64,000 bases of DNA from Achromobacter kerstersii (GCF_902859595.1 NZ_CADIJQ010000007.1:62001-126000); one strand, 5' to 3'; positions 7,617-17,361 are shown, counted from the stretch's first letter. The notes: generated by a model not told the origin, from the letters alone. Numbers and translations: made by a program.

Positions 7617-8117
7617 TTACTTCTTCGCGGCTTCGACCTCGATCGTCACCGTATTCGACTTCACGGTTTCCGCCTCGATATACACCTCGTACGTCGCGGG
7701 CGTGGCGGGCAGATGCAGTACCCCGGCCATATCTGTGGTGAAGCGCGTTTCGACGGTCATGCCTGGCGGCAGCGGAATCTTGGGCGGGGGGGCGCCTTCG
7801 CTGGGGTCAACCGACACGTTGGGCAGCTTAGGCCGCACGTAGTTGAACGCGATGCCGCGATAGACCTTACCGGTGCGCGTGTCCACCGCCACAAAGCGCG
7901 GCAGCTGCGGGTCGTCCACGACGGGCAGGATGCCGCGCGCGCAGACCGGAATCGTCAGCGTGCTGCCGTCGCGGATCGTCACGCGGGTGGGCGCGGCGAT
8001 GCGCATCTGCGCGTCGTAGCCTTGCAGCGGCGGCATGCAGGCGTGTTCCTTCTGCGAGTGCGAGGGCACCGAAGCGAAGGTGGCGGGTTCAATCCAATCG
8101 GTCGTCATGATGGGCAT
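7617..8117 (-). CDS. Unknown 166-aa protein downstream of giant vgrG
   Basis: I do not recognise this protein. It has no evident signal peptide or membrane segment. The C-terminal half (LPPGMTVETRFTTDMAGV onward, then YEVYIEAETVKSNTVTIEVE) reads like a beta-sandwich/Ig-like fold. It lies 59 bp downstream of the giant vgrG on the same strand and is the last gene of the leftward tssJ-K-L-vgrG operon, so an immunity protein, chaperone or small T6SS accessory for the metzincin-tipped VgrG is possible. No strong ribosome site precedes either candidate ATG (8117 or, three codons in, 8108). Confidence 0.65.
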   Translation of the reverse strand: MPIMTTDWIEPATFASVPSHSQKEHACMPPLQGYDAQMRIAAPTRVTIRDGSTLTIPVCARGILPVVDDPQLPRFVAVDTRTGKVYRGIAFNYVRPKLPNVSVDPSEGAPPPKIPLPPGMTVETRFTTDMAGVLHLPATPATYEVYIEAETVKSNTVTIEVEAAKK

Positions 8118-8176
8118 GTCGGAATCTGAATTTGCGTAAGCGGGCGGCGGTGGTCGTCGGGGCTAAGGCGGCGGCG

Positions 8177-11100
8177 TCAGAATGCCGTCCAGCCTTCGGA
8201 GCAGTCAACCTTGCGCACGGCCTTGCTGCAACTGGGGCAGAAATGAATGTTCGCGCAGGTGATGCCGTACATCACGCACTGCCCGATTTCTTCGTTGTAC
8301 TCGCCATTCTGGTCGGGCAGGCCGTAATAGCAGTGGCCCCCTGCGTTGTAGTAGAAGTGCGGCGGCGGGTCCAGCTTTGAGTCGTCCGCCGACTCGTCCT
8401 GGTTGCGCAGCCCAGGCCAGTCGGGGCCGCTGGGCACCATGCCCAGCAAGTGGCCCATTTCGTGGGCAAGGGTTTCGGTCAGGTAGGCTTGCGAATTGGG
8501 TTCGTAAGGGTCCAGTGTCGACACGAACAGCAGGTTGGTGCCCGTGATGGCAAGGCCGGCGTAGCTGGCGGCCACGGTGTTGAACTGGATGTTCAGCATG
8601 CCGGTCAGCGGGGTGGGCGACACGCGGGTCAGGTCCACTGACACGGACCAGACCGACCCATTGCTCTCGCGGATGGGCGTGATCAGGTGGCGCGGAATCG
8701 GAATCGAGCGCTCGGCCCCCGAGGCGTCTGTGTAGAGGTAGCGCGCGTGCACCAGCCAGTCGTCGCTGGCGTCGAATTCGTACCAGAGGCTGGACCTGCT
8801 GCGGTCGTCATTGACGATGGGTACGGTCATGACGCGCCCGCCGGGGCCGGCGGGCACCGGCAGCCGCATGTCGCCGCTGACGCCCGGCGCGGCCAGGCGG
8901 TCCACGTGGCAAACGACCAGCGTATAGGGTTCGCGCTGCTTGCCTGCGGAACTGGAATAGACAGCGCGCACGGCGTTCATGATGGCTTGCTGGGACTCGG
9001 GGGTGTCGGCCGCGTCAACCGCCGAGCGGCCTCGGAATTGCAGGCGTGGAAGCTGGATCATGTCGATGCCGTGCAGCGCGAATTCCGCGGTGACGGGGGT
9101 GACGTCAGCCAGGTGGCCGGCCGGATGCGCGCTCATGCACATGACCTCCTGGATGTACAGGCGGCGCACGGTTTCGACGCGTTCGGTCTTGATCAGTTGC
9201 CCACGTTCGTCGCGCACTTCGAACAGGTACAGGTTCAGGCCGGCGGCGGGCAGCGTGATGTCGTCAACGATGCGGGTGCCGTCGGCGTTGGTGACGTAGC
9301 TGCGCGGGTTGCTGTGCGGTTCCTGATAGCTGGGGCGCCGGCCGCGTTCGCGTGCAGAGTAGGGAATGTTGGCGGGGTCGGGCTTGACCGTGATGGTGAA
9401 GCGGTGCTGGCCGGGGCGGTTGAACTCCACGTGAATGCGTGGGCGGTTCGATTGCCGTTCGGTGGTGGTCAGCGCGCTGCCGTCGTTCCAGCGTTCGGCC
9501 ACTTGGGCCAGATTGACGTATTGCAGGCGCGCGCCGTCCTGGCGGGCGCGGTAGGTGGAGACGCCCGCCACCACGCGGCCGGAGCCCGCGGGGGCACCGC
9601 CAGGCAGGTTCGTGCCTTGCGTACGCGCCGTGGTTCCCAGCCCGACCGAGTCCAGCACATCGCGTGCGATCTGCGGCAGCGGTGAATCTGCCACGCCGGG
9701 AATTTTCATCAGCACGTCGGCCACCTTGGGCAAGGTTTCGGTGGCAAGCGTGGGGGATTGCAGGATGGCGCCGATCACGCTCGGCACCGACGACGATGAC
9801 AGGCCCGGCATGCTCAGGATGGCCCCGGCCACGGATGGGATGTTCGATTGATTGACGTCGGGCAAGTTGAACAGCGTGTCAACGGCGGAACTCAAGGCGG
9901 CCATGCGGTCGCCACTGGCGTTCAACGCCTGCGTCATGACCGGCACGATCGCCGCGCCAACGTTGGCGCTGACGCCGCCTGCGGCGAACGTGGATGCGCT
10001 GGAGATCGCCGTGGACGCGGCGCTGGCCTGCTGCGCAAACGTCGCCAGGCCGCCGCCTGCCGCAACCGCGGCGATGCCGGATGCGCCCGCGCCACTGCTT
10101 GAGGCCGCGGTGCTTGCGGCGGCGCCTGCCCCTGCTGCGGCTGACAAGTCAGTCGCGCGGGTGGCGGGCGTGCTGTCTGACATGCCCGCCGCGCGCGCGG
10201 TCGTGTTGCCCAGGACGCTGTCGGGGCTGGAGGCAGGGGCGGTGCTTGCGATGGGCGCAGAGGCGGTGGGTGGAGAGGCAGTGGGCGCAGTGGCGGTGGG
10301 CGCAGTGCCTGCTGCCGAACCCGTGGCCGCGCTGCTCGTCGCCGCTGCGCCAGTTGTAGCGGATGGCGAAGCCGTGGCAGGGGAGGCGCTGGAGGGAGTA
10401 TCGACGCCACCCGGGTCCGTGGAACCGGTGGCGGCGGAACCTTGATGCGTGGAGCTGGCCGGGTTGCCGGTGTCGGCGGACGTGGCGGTTGTAGCGGTCC
10501 CGGCATTGGCGTGGCTGCCTGCGTTGATGCCAGCGGTAGTGCCGGTATTGGTGCTCGCAGTGCCGCCAGCGTCTGCACCGACGCTCGCACCCGCACCGGA
10601 CACAGCGTCCGTTCCCGCGACGCCACCCGAGGCAGAACCTGTTTGCGCGACTGTCCCCGCACCCGCACCCGCACCCGCACCCGGCGCAGACGCGGCCGCT
10701 ACGGTTGCATCGCCGCCTGTCGCAGCCGTCGAGGCCGAGGCAGCGCTGGAACTCGTACTCGCCGCAGCGGCGGTCGCACTGGTTCCCGCGCTGGCGGTGC
10801 CAATCGCCGCGTTGCCAGAGGCTGACGCGTCGACGCCGGGAATGCCCAAGCCGCCACCGCCTGCACCCGGAAGGCCCGCGCCTTGCGGCAGCGAGGTTCC
10901 TGATGCCGGAACGAAGCCGGGCGTTTGCGGGGCAGCTTGCGGCATGGACGGCGCGCTGTTCAGCACGGCATCCGATCCCGGGACGCTGGTGGTGCTGGCG
11001 GTAAGGACGTTGGAGTCGCTTGTGATGCCAGCCTTGGACATCGTGGATAGGCTCGCGTCGTGGCTCGCTTCTGTGACCCGGGAATAAGCCTCAACTTGGG

Positions 11101-14100
11101 GCAAGGGTTCGGCAACCGACGGGAGCGTACTCGTCGTGACGTCAGGCACGTTGACGCTCGGCATCGCCGTGCCGGCAGGCGATGCAACGTTGGGCAGATC
11201 CAGTGCGCCGGACAAGGTGCTGTCAGCGGCGGACAGGGTTGATGCGGCGCTGCTGGCTGCAGAGGCGCTAGCGCTGAACAAGCTGCTGGCGCCTGCCGCG
11301 AGCGTCGTCAGCAAGGCCGCGTTCGGGACAGCGGAAGGGCGTTGCGCGGCATCGTCTTTATGCGTGGCGTCTGCTTGGGATGCTGCGTCTGCTTGGGATG
11401 CGGCGTGGGCGGACGATGCGGCGTGTGCGGACGATGCGGCGGCTTGCGTGGATTGCGTGGCATGCGCGGATGACAACGCGGATGGCAACGCGGATGGCAA
11501 TGCCGATGATTGCGCCGATCCGTGTGCCTTCTCGCCGGCAGGAGTCGCGTGCCGCGTATCGCTGCTAAGTGCGGCGGCGGTGTGGTGGTGCGATGCTGCC
11601 GCGCCCGGCGTAGCGTGTGTTGGCGTCTGCGTGGTGGCGTCGTCGCGGGCGTCGTCATCCGAGCGCGAGCGTAGCGGCGTAGTCGCCGCCACCGTTGCCG
11701 CAACGGCGGCCAACAGGCCGGTGCTGGCGATAGCGGCGTTGTCGATCGCGGTTCCGATCGACAACTGCGTGGCGATGGATTCCGCTGGCGGTGCGTCGGC
11801 GGCAACCGGTGTCGACGGCAACGTCGCGGACGCGGTGTTGATTGAGCCGGACAGGGAAGTGTCGCGCGCCGAAATATTTTCGGCGTTGCTATTCAAGCCG
11901 TTTGCGTAAGGGGCCACGCTGGTCTTGTCGATGGCCGAAGCGTTGACCGTTGCGCCCAAGGCCGCCGTAGTGGTGGCGGCCGCGCCCAGATTCACCGCGT
12001 CAAGGCTGACGGGCGCCGCGCTGGCGGTTCCGAAGCTGGCCGTGCCTGCGTTGGCCGTCCCTGCCTGGGTTGCAATGACGCCCGCCGCATCCGCACCCAT
12101 CGCGCGCGTGCTTGTCGGGTTGAGCGCCTGAATGGCCGCCTCCGAAGCGACATGCTCTGCCGTCACGCTTTGAACATCCGCCGCGCTGGTAGCGTTGGTC
12201 AACCCTGCGGAATTGACGTTCGGCGTGGATAGGTCAGCAGTCGAATAATCGGATGCGAACGTGGCCGGCTTCACGACTGCGGGCGCATCGACTCCTGGCG
12301 CATCAATGGCGTTCACGCCGAATGGCGAGTTGCCCAGGCTGGCGGTGTCGATGCCCGTTGTCGCAGGCGCGGTGGCCAACGTGGTGGCCGGGATGGCGTT
12401 GCCGGCTGCCGATTGCGCCAACGTGTTCGTTGCAGCAACGCCTGCACCCGCTGCGCCCGCTACGCCCGCTGCGCCTGCACCAGCGGCGACACCAGCGCCT
12501 GCACCCGTGCCTGCGGCGGCGCCAGCAATGACGCCCGTGCCGGAGGTGACCCCCGTGCCGGAGGTGACACCCGTGCCGGAGGCGACACCTGTGCCGGAGG
12601 CGACACCTGTGCCGGCGGTGACACCCGCGCCGGAGGCGACACCCGCGGCGCCGACGGGCGCGTCCATTCCCGCCACGGCGGGGGCTGAGGCCGTCGAGGC
12701 CACCGGCATGTTGGCGGTACTTCCCATCGATGCTGGCGACGTCGCGGATGCTTGCGCTGCGGCCATCGGCGACCCGGCGGCAGTCGTTGCTGCATCAGGC
12801 GTACCGGAAGACATGCCGGTGCTGGTGGACGCTGACATCGGAGCGGATGCGGTGGCGGCCGGCGACACGCTGGCAGGCGCGCCATCCGATGCGGTGGCGC
12901 TGCTTGTTCCATTTGCGCCAGCCACGTTCGTCGAGGTTGTATTGGGCGAGGAGGCAGCGGATGCCGCAGGCGTCGGCGCAGCAGTAGACGCCGTCGCGGT
13001 AGAAGGTGCAGCCGCTGAACTCGGTGCCGTGGTGGCAGGCGCCGATGCGGATGCCGCCGGCGAAGTCGATGCCGAGGTAGGAGCCGAGGCCGATGCCGAA
13101 GCGGGAGCCGAAGCAGGAGCAGCAGCCGAAGCAGCAGCCGAAGCAGCAGCAGGAGCAGCACCAGGAGCCGTCGCCGATGCAGATGCCGTTGCAGCACCGC
13201 CCGCCGAACTCGCACCCGCCACACTCGCCTGGGGCGCGGCCCCGACGCTCGACCCGACACCTGCACCCGCTTCAGAACCCACCCCCGCACCCGCCCCAAC
13301 GCCCGCAAAGCCTGCCGCGCTGCTGATCATCTTCGATGCGCCTTCGGGCGCAACGGATGCCAGCATGTCGGTGGCGGCGGGCAGGGCCGATGCGGGGTTC
13401 TTGATCAAGTCCGCCGCCTTCGTCACCGTGCCAGCCGCCGACGTCGCGCTGTCGATCATGCCGCTTGCGCCCGGCGCGACGGAGCCCAGCAGGCCCGATG
13501 CGGCGGGTAGCGCCGACATCGGGTTGGCGACCATGGCTTGCGCTTGCGACACCATGCCCATTGTGTTCTTGGCGGTCGACATCAGGCCGCCCAAGGCGGG
13601 GCTTGCGTTGCCCAGCAAGCCAGAACCTGCCGAGAGTGCGCCCATCGGATTCTTCGCCAGCCCGGCCAGCGTGTTCGCCTGGCCGGCCAGCTGCGACAGC
13701 TTGGAGGCGGCGCCGGCCGCGGTCTTGCCCAATTCACTCAAGCCACTGGGCACGACATCGCCCAGCCCTGCCGCGGCACCAGCCCCCGCGCCGGTGCCCG
13801 CGCCGCCAAACCCCGCCATCAAACTCGCACCGGCCTTCTTCGCCGCGGTGGCGAACACGCCGTCCTTGTGCACCAGCTCCGCACTGACGATCAGCGGATC
13901 GTCAACGGTGGTGCTGGGCAGCGCCGGAAGATTGGCGGCGTCGTTGCCCGGCCCGACGAAGTTGTGCGTTGCGCCCTTGACCGAGAACAGGCCCGGCCCC
14001 TTGAAGACGATGTCCGCGCCGTCCAGCGTGACGCTGCCGCCTGCGGCTTGCAAAGTGACGCGCTGGTTGCCCAGGATCTCGATGCCTTCGGCGGACGAGG

Positions 14101-16483
14101 TGACGGTGATGTCCTGGCCGGCCAGCGCTTCCAGGATGTCGGTGTGCGCGTGCAAGGACACGGGCGCTTGCGCCGAGATGGCGCGGATCGGGCCTTGCTG
14201 TGCGAACACGCTGGCAGAGCGCGCCGAGACGGCCGCGTAGGTCTGCTGGGCGGCGACGTGGGCGTCGGACTGCGCGGTGGTGTGCAGGTGCTCGCCCGCG
14301 TGCAGCACGGCGCTGGCGGGCGTGGCCAGGTTCAGTGAATTCGGGGTGTCGATAAACAGATGCGGGCCGTTGATGCGTTCGACGGCGGCATCGCCCGTGC
14401 GTTGGCCGTTGGCGGCTTTGCCGGCGGCTTGTCCGTTGACTTGCGGCGTGTAGCGGCCGTCTTGCTCGGGGTCCAGCGCCTGGAGCAGGGCGTCGTAGCC
14501 CTCGGCCGCAGCCAAGGGGCGCGCCTGATGTTGGCCGGCGCTGTCGTTCAAGCGGCGCGAGGCGTCTTGCGCGCCGCGCAGCAGCAACAGCGCTTCTTCG
14601 GCGTCGGCCTGCGTCGACTTGCCTTGTTCGCGTGCCGTGGCCGATATCAGCATGCCCTGGCCCGAACGCGCCACGGTCCAGGCATCCGAGCGTAGTTCGA
14701 AGCCGGTGCCGCGCCATTGACCGCGGTTGGCGTCGTCGAGTTCTTGGTCGACCAGGTAACCCAGGCCCAGCTGCGTGGCGGCCGTGGAGCTCGCCAGGCG
14801 CGTGCGCAGTTTGCCCTTGGTGTCGTCAAAGACCCATTGGTTGCGTCCTGCGCCGTCCAGCCCCTGGCTGTGCCAGCCGCTTAGTACGCCCGCGTGGTTG
14901 GCGTCGCCGTTCTCTCCGGCGGACCAGGGCGGCAGGTCGGCGTCGTTGTATAGCTGGCCCGCAACAACGGGCTGGTCGATATCGCCATCAATAAATTCGA
15001 CGATGACTTCGGTGCCGCCGCGCGGCAGATGGTGCGCGCCCCAGTTGGGGCCAGCCTGCGAGCTGGCCACGCGCAGCCATGTGCCGGAGCGTTCGTCGCC
15101 GGGGGCGTTGCCGCTGGCGTCGCCATGGGTGCGATGGGGCAGGCCGCCGGTCAAGGGCTTTTCCCCGCGTTGCCACGGGAATTGCACCTTCACGCGCAAG
15201 TCGCGGTCTGACGTGATGGGCGCATCGGTGGCGCTGACCACGACCGCAGCCAGGCCCTCGGGCGCGGTGGGGCGTGGGCGCCAGACCGGGATCAATGCCG
15301 CGGCTTCGGGCTGTGCGCGAAAGCGGTTGCGATACGTGCCGCGTTCCATGTCGGGCGTGTTCAATATTTGCGCCGCCTGGCCGCCCAGATTGTTGGTGGC
15401 TTCGTGCGTGACATCCAGCAAGACGTAGCGGTTGACGCCCAGCTCGTCCACAGCCTGCCCGCCGCCGCCTGCGGCATAGCGGTCGTGCTGGCTCAGCGCG
15501 AACAGCCGGCCGGGCGCAAGCGAGCGGGCCGTGCCCGCGCCTTCAAAGCGCACCAGCGTGGACTCATGGGCGCGCAAGGCGCGCGCCACGCTTTGTTCAG
15601 CGGCGTCGTCATCGGCGTAGCGGCCATGGCCGGAATAGTCGTAGTCCTCAAGCACGGGCAAGGCTTCGACCTGCACCTGCGAACGGGTTTGCGCGGCGTG
15701 CGCGGTCAGCGAGCGCTCGTTCCAGGCCGCGCGTGCGACCGAGTTCGGGCGCACCGTCTGCACGGCCGCAAAGCGCGTGATGCTGTCGCGCGTTTCGGTG
15801 GCGTCGCTGCGATGAAAGCGCAAGGGCGATGCCGGGTCTTCGGGGCGTGCCGCGTCGGCGTCGAAGATGACGACGCGATGGCGCGCGCCGCCGCCTGCGG
15901 ATTGCGCATCGTCCTGCTGGTGTTCGAAGCGATAGCTCAGGCCCGCTTCGGCCAGGATGCGCTGCACGAAATCCAGGTCTGACTCGCGGTACTGCGTGCA
16001 AGCGGCGCGCGGTGTCAGGGCGGCAGTCACTTCAAAGGCGAACGCGGCCTGGGGATAATCCGAAAACACCTCGCTGACGATGTCTTGCACCGACAGGTCT
16101 TGATAGATGAAGCTGTCGCGCCGCAAGGCCAGCGCGGCCATCCACGGCGCGGCGTGCAAGCGGTAGCGGGCCAGGCCGCCATCTGCGCCCAAGGCATCGA
16201 CCCCGTCGACCACCGCATGCCAGCGCCGCATCGAGCCATCGGCCTGCAACAGGCTGACGCTGATCTCCTTGCCCAGCAACGCCGCCACGTCGAGCTCGGC
16301 GCTGGCCGCCAGGCAGTCCAGCGTCAGCGAGAACAGACGCGAGACGCCTTCGCGCAAGGTCATGTGTTCGGCCACCAGCTCTGCATCCAGCGGCGTGCTC
16401 ACGCGCAGCAGCCGCGCTTGTTGCGACAAGGTGGCGATGTTCAGCGAAGAGTAGGCCGGGGCGTTCGAAGACAAGGCGTTCAT
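8177..16483 (-). CDS. vgrG: Giant evolved VgrG with metzincin-like C-terminal domain
   Basis: 2,768 residues, about three times a normal VgrG. Residues 1 to about 860 form a standard T6SS spike: gp27/gp5-like Vgr region (IYQDLSVQDIV, TQYRESDLDFVQRILAE) then the DUF2345 beta-helix. Residues about 885-2,300 are a low-complexity Ala/Ser/Thr/Gly/Pro linker with internal repeats. The C-terminal ~450 residues form a new domain ending in HEMGHLLG (His2674, Glu2675, His2678), GGHC (His2717), CVMYG (Met2738) and FCPSC (Cys2749, Cys2752). This order recalls archaemetzincins, in which HExxHxxG is followed by a third His, a Met-turn and a Cys pair. The domain is probably a protease effector delivered by the spike. 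Zinc binding and activity are inferred. The frame is uninterrupted. Confidence 0.88.
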   Translation of the reverse strand: MNALSSNAPAYSSLNIATLSQQARLLRVSTPLDAELVAEHMTLREGVSRLFSLTLDCLAASAELDVAALLGKEISVSLLQADGSMRRWHAVVDGVDALGADGGLARYRLHAAPWMAALALRRDSFIYQDLSVQDIVSEVFSDYPQAAFAFEVTAALTPRAACTQYRESDLDFVQRILAEAGLSYRFEHQQDDAQSAGGGARHRVVIFDADAARPEDPASPLRFHRSDATETRDSITRFAAVQTVRPNSVARAAWNERSLTAHAAQTRSQVQVEALPVLEDYDYSGHGRYADDDAAEQSVARALRAHESTLVRFEGAGTARSLAPGRLFALSQHDRYAAGGGGQAVDELGVNRYVLLDVTHEATNNLGGQAAQILNTPDMERGTYRNRFRAQPEAAALIPVWRPRPTAPEGLAAVVVSATDAPITSDRDLRVKVQFPWQRGEKPLTGGLPHRTHGDASGNAPGDERSGTWLRVASSQAGPNWGAHHLPRGGTEVIVEFIDGDIDQPVVAGQLYNDADLPPWSAGENGDANHAGVLSGWHSQGLDGAGRNQWVFDDTKGKLRTRLASSTAATQLGLGYLVDQELDDANRGQWRGTGFELRSDAWTVARSGQGMLISATAREQGKSTQADAEEALLLLRGAQDASRRLNDSAGQHQARPLAAAEGYDALLQALDPEQDGRYTPQVNGQAAGKAANGQRTGDAAVERINGPHLFIDTPNSLNLATPASAVLHAGEHLHTTAQSDAHVAAQQTYAAVSARSASVFAQQGPIRAISAQAPVSLHAHTDILEALAGQDITVTSSAEGIEILGNQRVTLQAAGGSVTLDGADIVFKGPGLFSVKGATHNFVGPGNDAANLPALPSTTVDDPLIVSAELVHKDGVFATAAKKAGASLMAGFGGAGTGAGAGAAAGLGDVVPSGLSELGKTAAGAASKLSQLAGQANTLAGLAKNPMGALSAGSGLLGNASPALGGLMSTAKNTMGMVSQAQAMVANPMSALPAASGLLGSVAPGASGMIDSATSAAGTVTKAADLIKNPASALPAATDMLASVAPEGASKMISSAAGFAGVGAGAGVGSEAGAGVGSSVGAAPQASVAGASSAGGAATASASATAPGAAPAAASAAASAAAPASAPASASASAPTSASTSPAASASAPATTAPSSAAAPSTATASTAAPTPAASAASSPNTTSTNVAGANGTSSATASDGAPASVSPAATASAPMSASTSTGMSSGTPDAATTAAGSPMAAAQASATSPASMGSTANMPVASTASAPAVAGMDAPVGAAGVASGAGVTAGTGVASGTGVASGTGVTSGTGVTSGTGVIAGAAAGTGAGAGVAAGAGAAGVAGAAGAGVAATNTLAQSAAGNAIPATTLATAPATTGIDTASLGNSPFGVNAIDAPGVDAPAVVKPATFASDYSTADLSTPNVNSAGLTNATSAADVQSVTAEHVASEAAIQALNPTSTRAMGADAAGVIATQAGTANAGTASFGTASAAPVSLDAVNLGAAATTTAALGATVNASAIDKTSVAPYANGLNSNAENISARDTSLSGSINTASATLPSTPVAADAPPAESIATQLSIGTAIDNAAIASTGLLAAVAATVAATTPLRSRSDDDARDDATTQTPTHATPGAAASHHHTAAALSSDTRHATPAGEKAHGSAQSSALPSALPSALSSAHATQSTQAAASSAHAASSAHAASQADAASQADATHKDDAAQRPSAVPNAALLTTLAAGASSLFSASASAASSAASTLSAADSTLSGALDLPNVASPAGTAMPSVNVPDVTTSTLPSVAEPLPQVEAYSRVTEASHDASLSTMSKAGITSDSNVLTASTTSVPGSDAVLNSAPSMPQAAPQTPGFVPASGTSLPQGAGLPGAGGGGLGIPGVDASASGNAAIGTASAGTSATAAAASTSSSAASASTAATGGDATVAAASAPGAGAGAGAGTVAQTGSASGGVAGTDAVSGAGASVGADAGGTASTNTGTTAGINAGSHANAGTATTATSADTGNPASSTHQGSAATGSTDPGGVDTPSSASPATASPSATTGAAATSSAATGSAAGTAPTATAPTASPPTASAPIASTAPASSPDSVLGNTTARAAGMSDSTPATRATDLSAAAGAGAAASTAASSSGAGASGIAAVAAGGGLATFAQQASAASTAISSASTFAAGGVSANVGAAIVPVMTQALNASGDRMAALSSAVDTLFNLPDVNQSNIPSVAGAILSMPGLSSSSVPSVIGAILQSPTLATETLPKVADVLMKIPGVADSPLPQIARDVLDSVGLGTTARTQGTNLPGGAPAGSGRVVAGVSTYRARQDGARLQYVNLAQVAERWNDGSALTTTERQSNRPRIHVEFNRPGQHRFTITVKPDPANIPYSARERGRRPSYQEPHSNPRSYVTNADGTRIVDDITLPAAGLNLYLFEVRDERGQLIKTERVETVRRLYIQEVMCMSAHPAGHLADVTPVTAEFALHGIDMIQLPRLQFRGRSAVDAADTPESQQAIMNAVRAVYSSSAGKQREPYTLVVCHVDRLAAPGVSGDMRLPVPAGPGGRVMTVPIVNDDRSRSSLWYEFDASDDWLVHARYLYTDASGAERSIPIPRHLITPIRESNGSVWSVSVDLTRVSPTPLTGMLNIQFNTVAASYAGLAITGTNLLFVSTLDPYEPNSQAYLTETLAHEMGHLLGMVPSGPDWPGLRNQDESADDSKLDPPPHFYYNAGGHCYYGLPDQNGEYNEEIGQCVMYGITCANIHFCPSCSKAVRKVDCSEGWTAF
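9590..13830 (-). repeat. Low-complexity linker region of giant VgrG
   Basis: About 4.2 kb coding for roughly 1,400 residues dominated by Ala, Ser, Thr, Gly and Pro. Three repeat types are visible. At 13,324-13,700 there are three copies of a 42-43-residue unit (NPMSALPAASGLLGSVAP type). At 12,540-12,647 there are six 18-bp units coding for GTGV(A/T)S-like hexapeptides. At about 9,640-9,860 there are four roughly 20-residue units (IPSVAGAILSMPGL type). The region separates the VgrG spike from the peptidase-like tip. Confidence 0.8.
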
Positions 16484-16565
16484 AGGACTTGGCGGTGTTC
16501 GATCGGCAGTGCCGAAGGCGCGCAGTACGCGCCGGAAGGGGCGGGGGCGGCGTGGCGGTTACGGG

Positions 16566-17345
16566 CTACGGCAGCGAAATGGTCAGGTGCGCGGCGCGTG
16601 GACCCAGCTTGACGATGTCGTGATACGGCGCCATCGCGGTCTGCATTTCGCTGTTCAGGAAGTGGCCCATGCCCAGGAACGCCAGCAGGCCCAGCAGCGC
16701 AAACACCGCCATGATCGACCACAGCGGCACGTCGCGCTTGAGCGTGTGGGCCACTTTGTCGGGCAAGGGCCAGTGCGGTGCGAAGCCGGTGCGCTTGCCG
16801 CGCAGTAACGCAATTTCGTCGCCCAGGCGCGCAGTCAGATAGCCGAGCTTTTCCTGGCCTTCGATCAGGTACTTGCCCTGAAAACCCAGCAGCAGGCACA
16901 TGTAATAGATCTCTAGCGATTGCAGGCGCGGTGCGCCTTGGGCACGCAGGTCTTCAAGGCGAGCGAAGAAATTCTCGCCGGCCAGTTGTTCGCCGAACAG
17001 CGTCAGCTGCAAGGGTTGCAGCATCCACGCATCACGAATGGCGAAGCGGGAATTCAAGACGGTTTCATCGACGGCCGCGCAGAAGGCGTACTTGGTGGCG
17101 TACACGTCTTCGGCAGGAATATCCATTTTCTTGGCGGCGCGCTCGTAGTCCGCCAGGAACTGCTGCACGCGCGCCGAGAAGGCGGCCGCATCGGTGGGCT
17201 CCTGTCCGCTTTTCACCAGGAACAACATCAAGAAGCCGTCGTACAACAGGTCCAGCAATGACTTGGCGGGGCGGCTGGCGTGAAAGTCGGCCGCGCGCGG
17301 GGGCAGGGTTGCGCCGGACATCAGGGAAGGGGTGTCAGCGGTCAT
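16566..17345 (-). CDS. tssL: T6SS inner-membrane protein TssL (DotU/IcmH family)
   Basis: 259 residues with the DotU-type cytoplasmic domain (LLDLLYDGFLMLFLV near residue 31, YATKYAFCAAVDETVL in the middle, LEIYYMCLLLGFQGKY) followed by one C-terminal transmembrane helix at about residues 206-227. It lacks the peptidoglycan-binding OmpA extension that some TssL proteins carry. With TssJ and TssM it forms the membrane complex anchoring the T6SS baseplate. It lies 16 bp after tssK in the same leftward operon. TssM, its usual partner gene, does not follow; vgrG does. Confidence 0.95.
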   Translation of the reverse strand: MTADTPSLMSGATLPPRAADFHASRPAKSLLDLLYDGFLMLFLVKSGQEPTDAAAFSARVQQFLADYERAAKKMDIPAEDVYATKYAFCAAVDETVLNSRFAIRDAWMLQPLQLTLFGEQLAGENFFARLEDLRAQGAPRLQSLEIYYMCLLLGFQGKYLIEGQEKLGYLTARLGDEIALLRGKRTGFAPHWPLPDKVAHTLKRDVPLWSIMAVFALLGLLAFLGMGHFLNSEMQTAMAPYHDIVKLGPRAAHLTISLP

Positions 17346-17361
17346 GGCGGTGTCGTTCCTG

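Noticed and set aside
12540..12647. Regularly spaced 18-bp repeats considered as a CRISPR-like array
   Set aside because: No spacers between units, in-frame with the VgrG linker and coding for a hexapeptide repeat.
12261..14240. Long forward open frame (659 codons) inside the giant vgrG region
   Set aside because: It is antisense to the low-complexity linker and itself Ala/Pro-rich; GC-rich codons leave several frames open. No ribosome site or family match.
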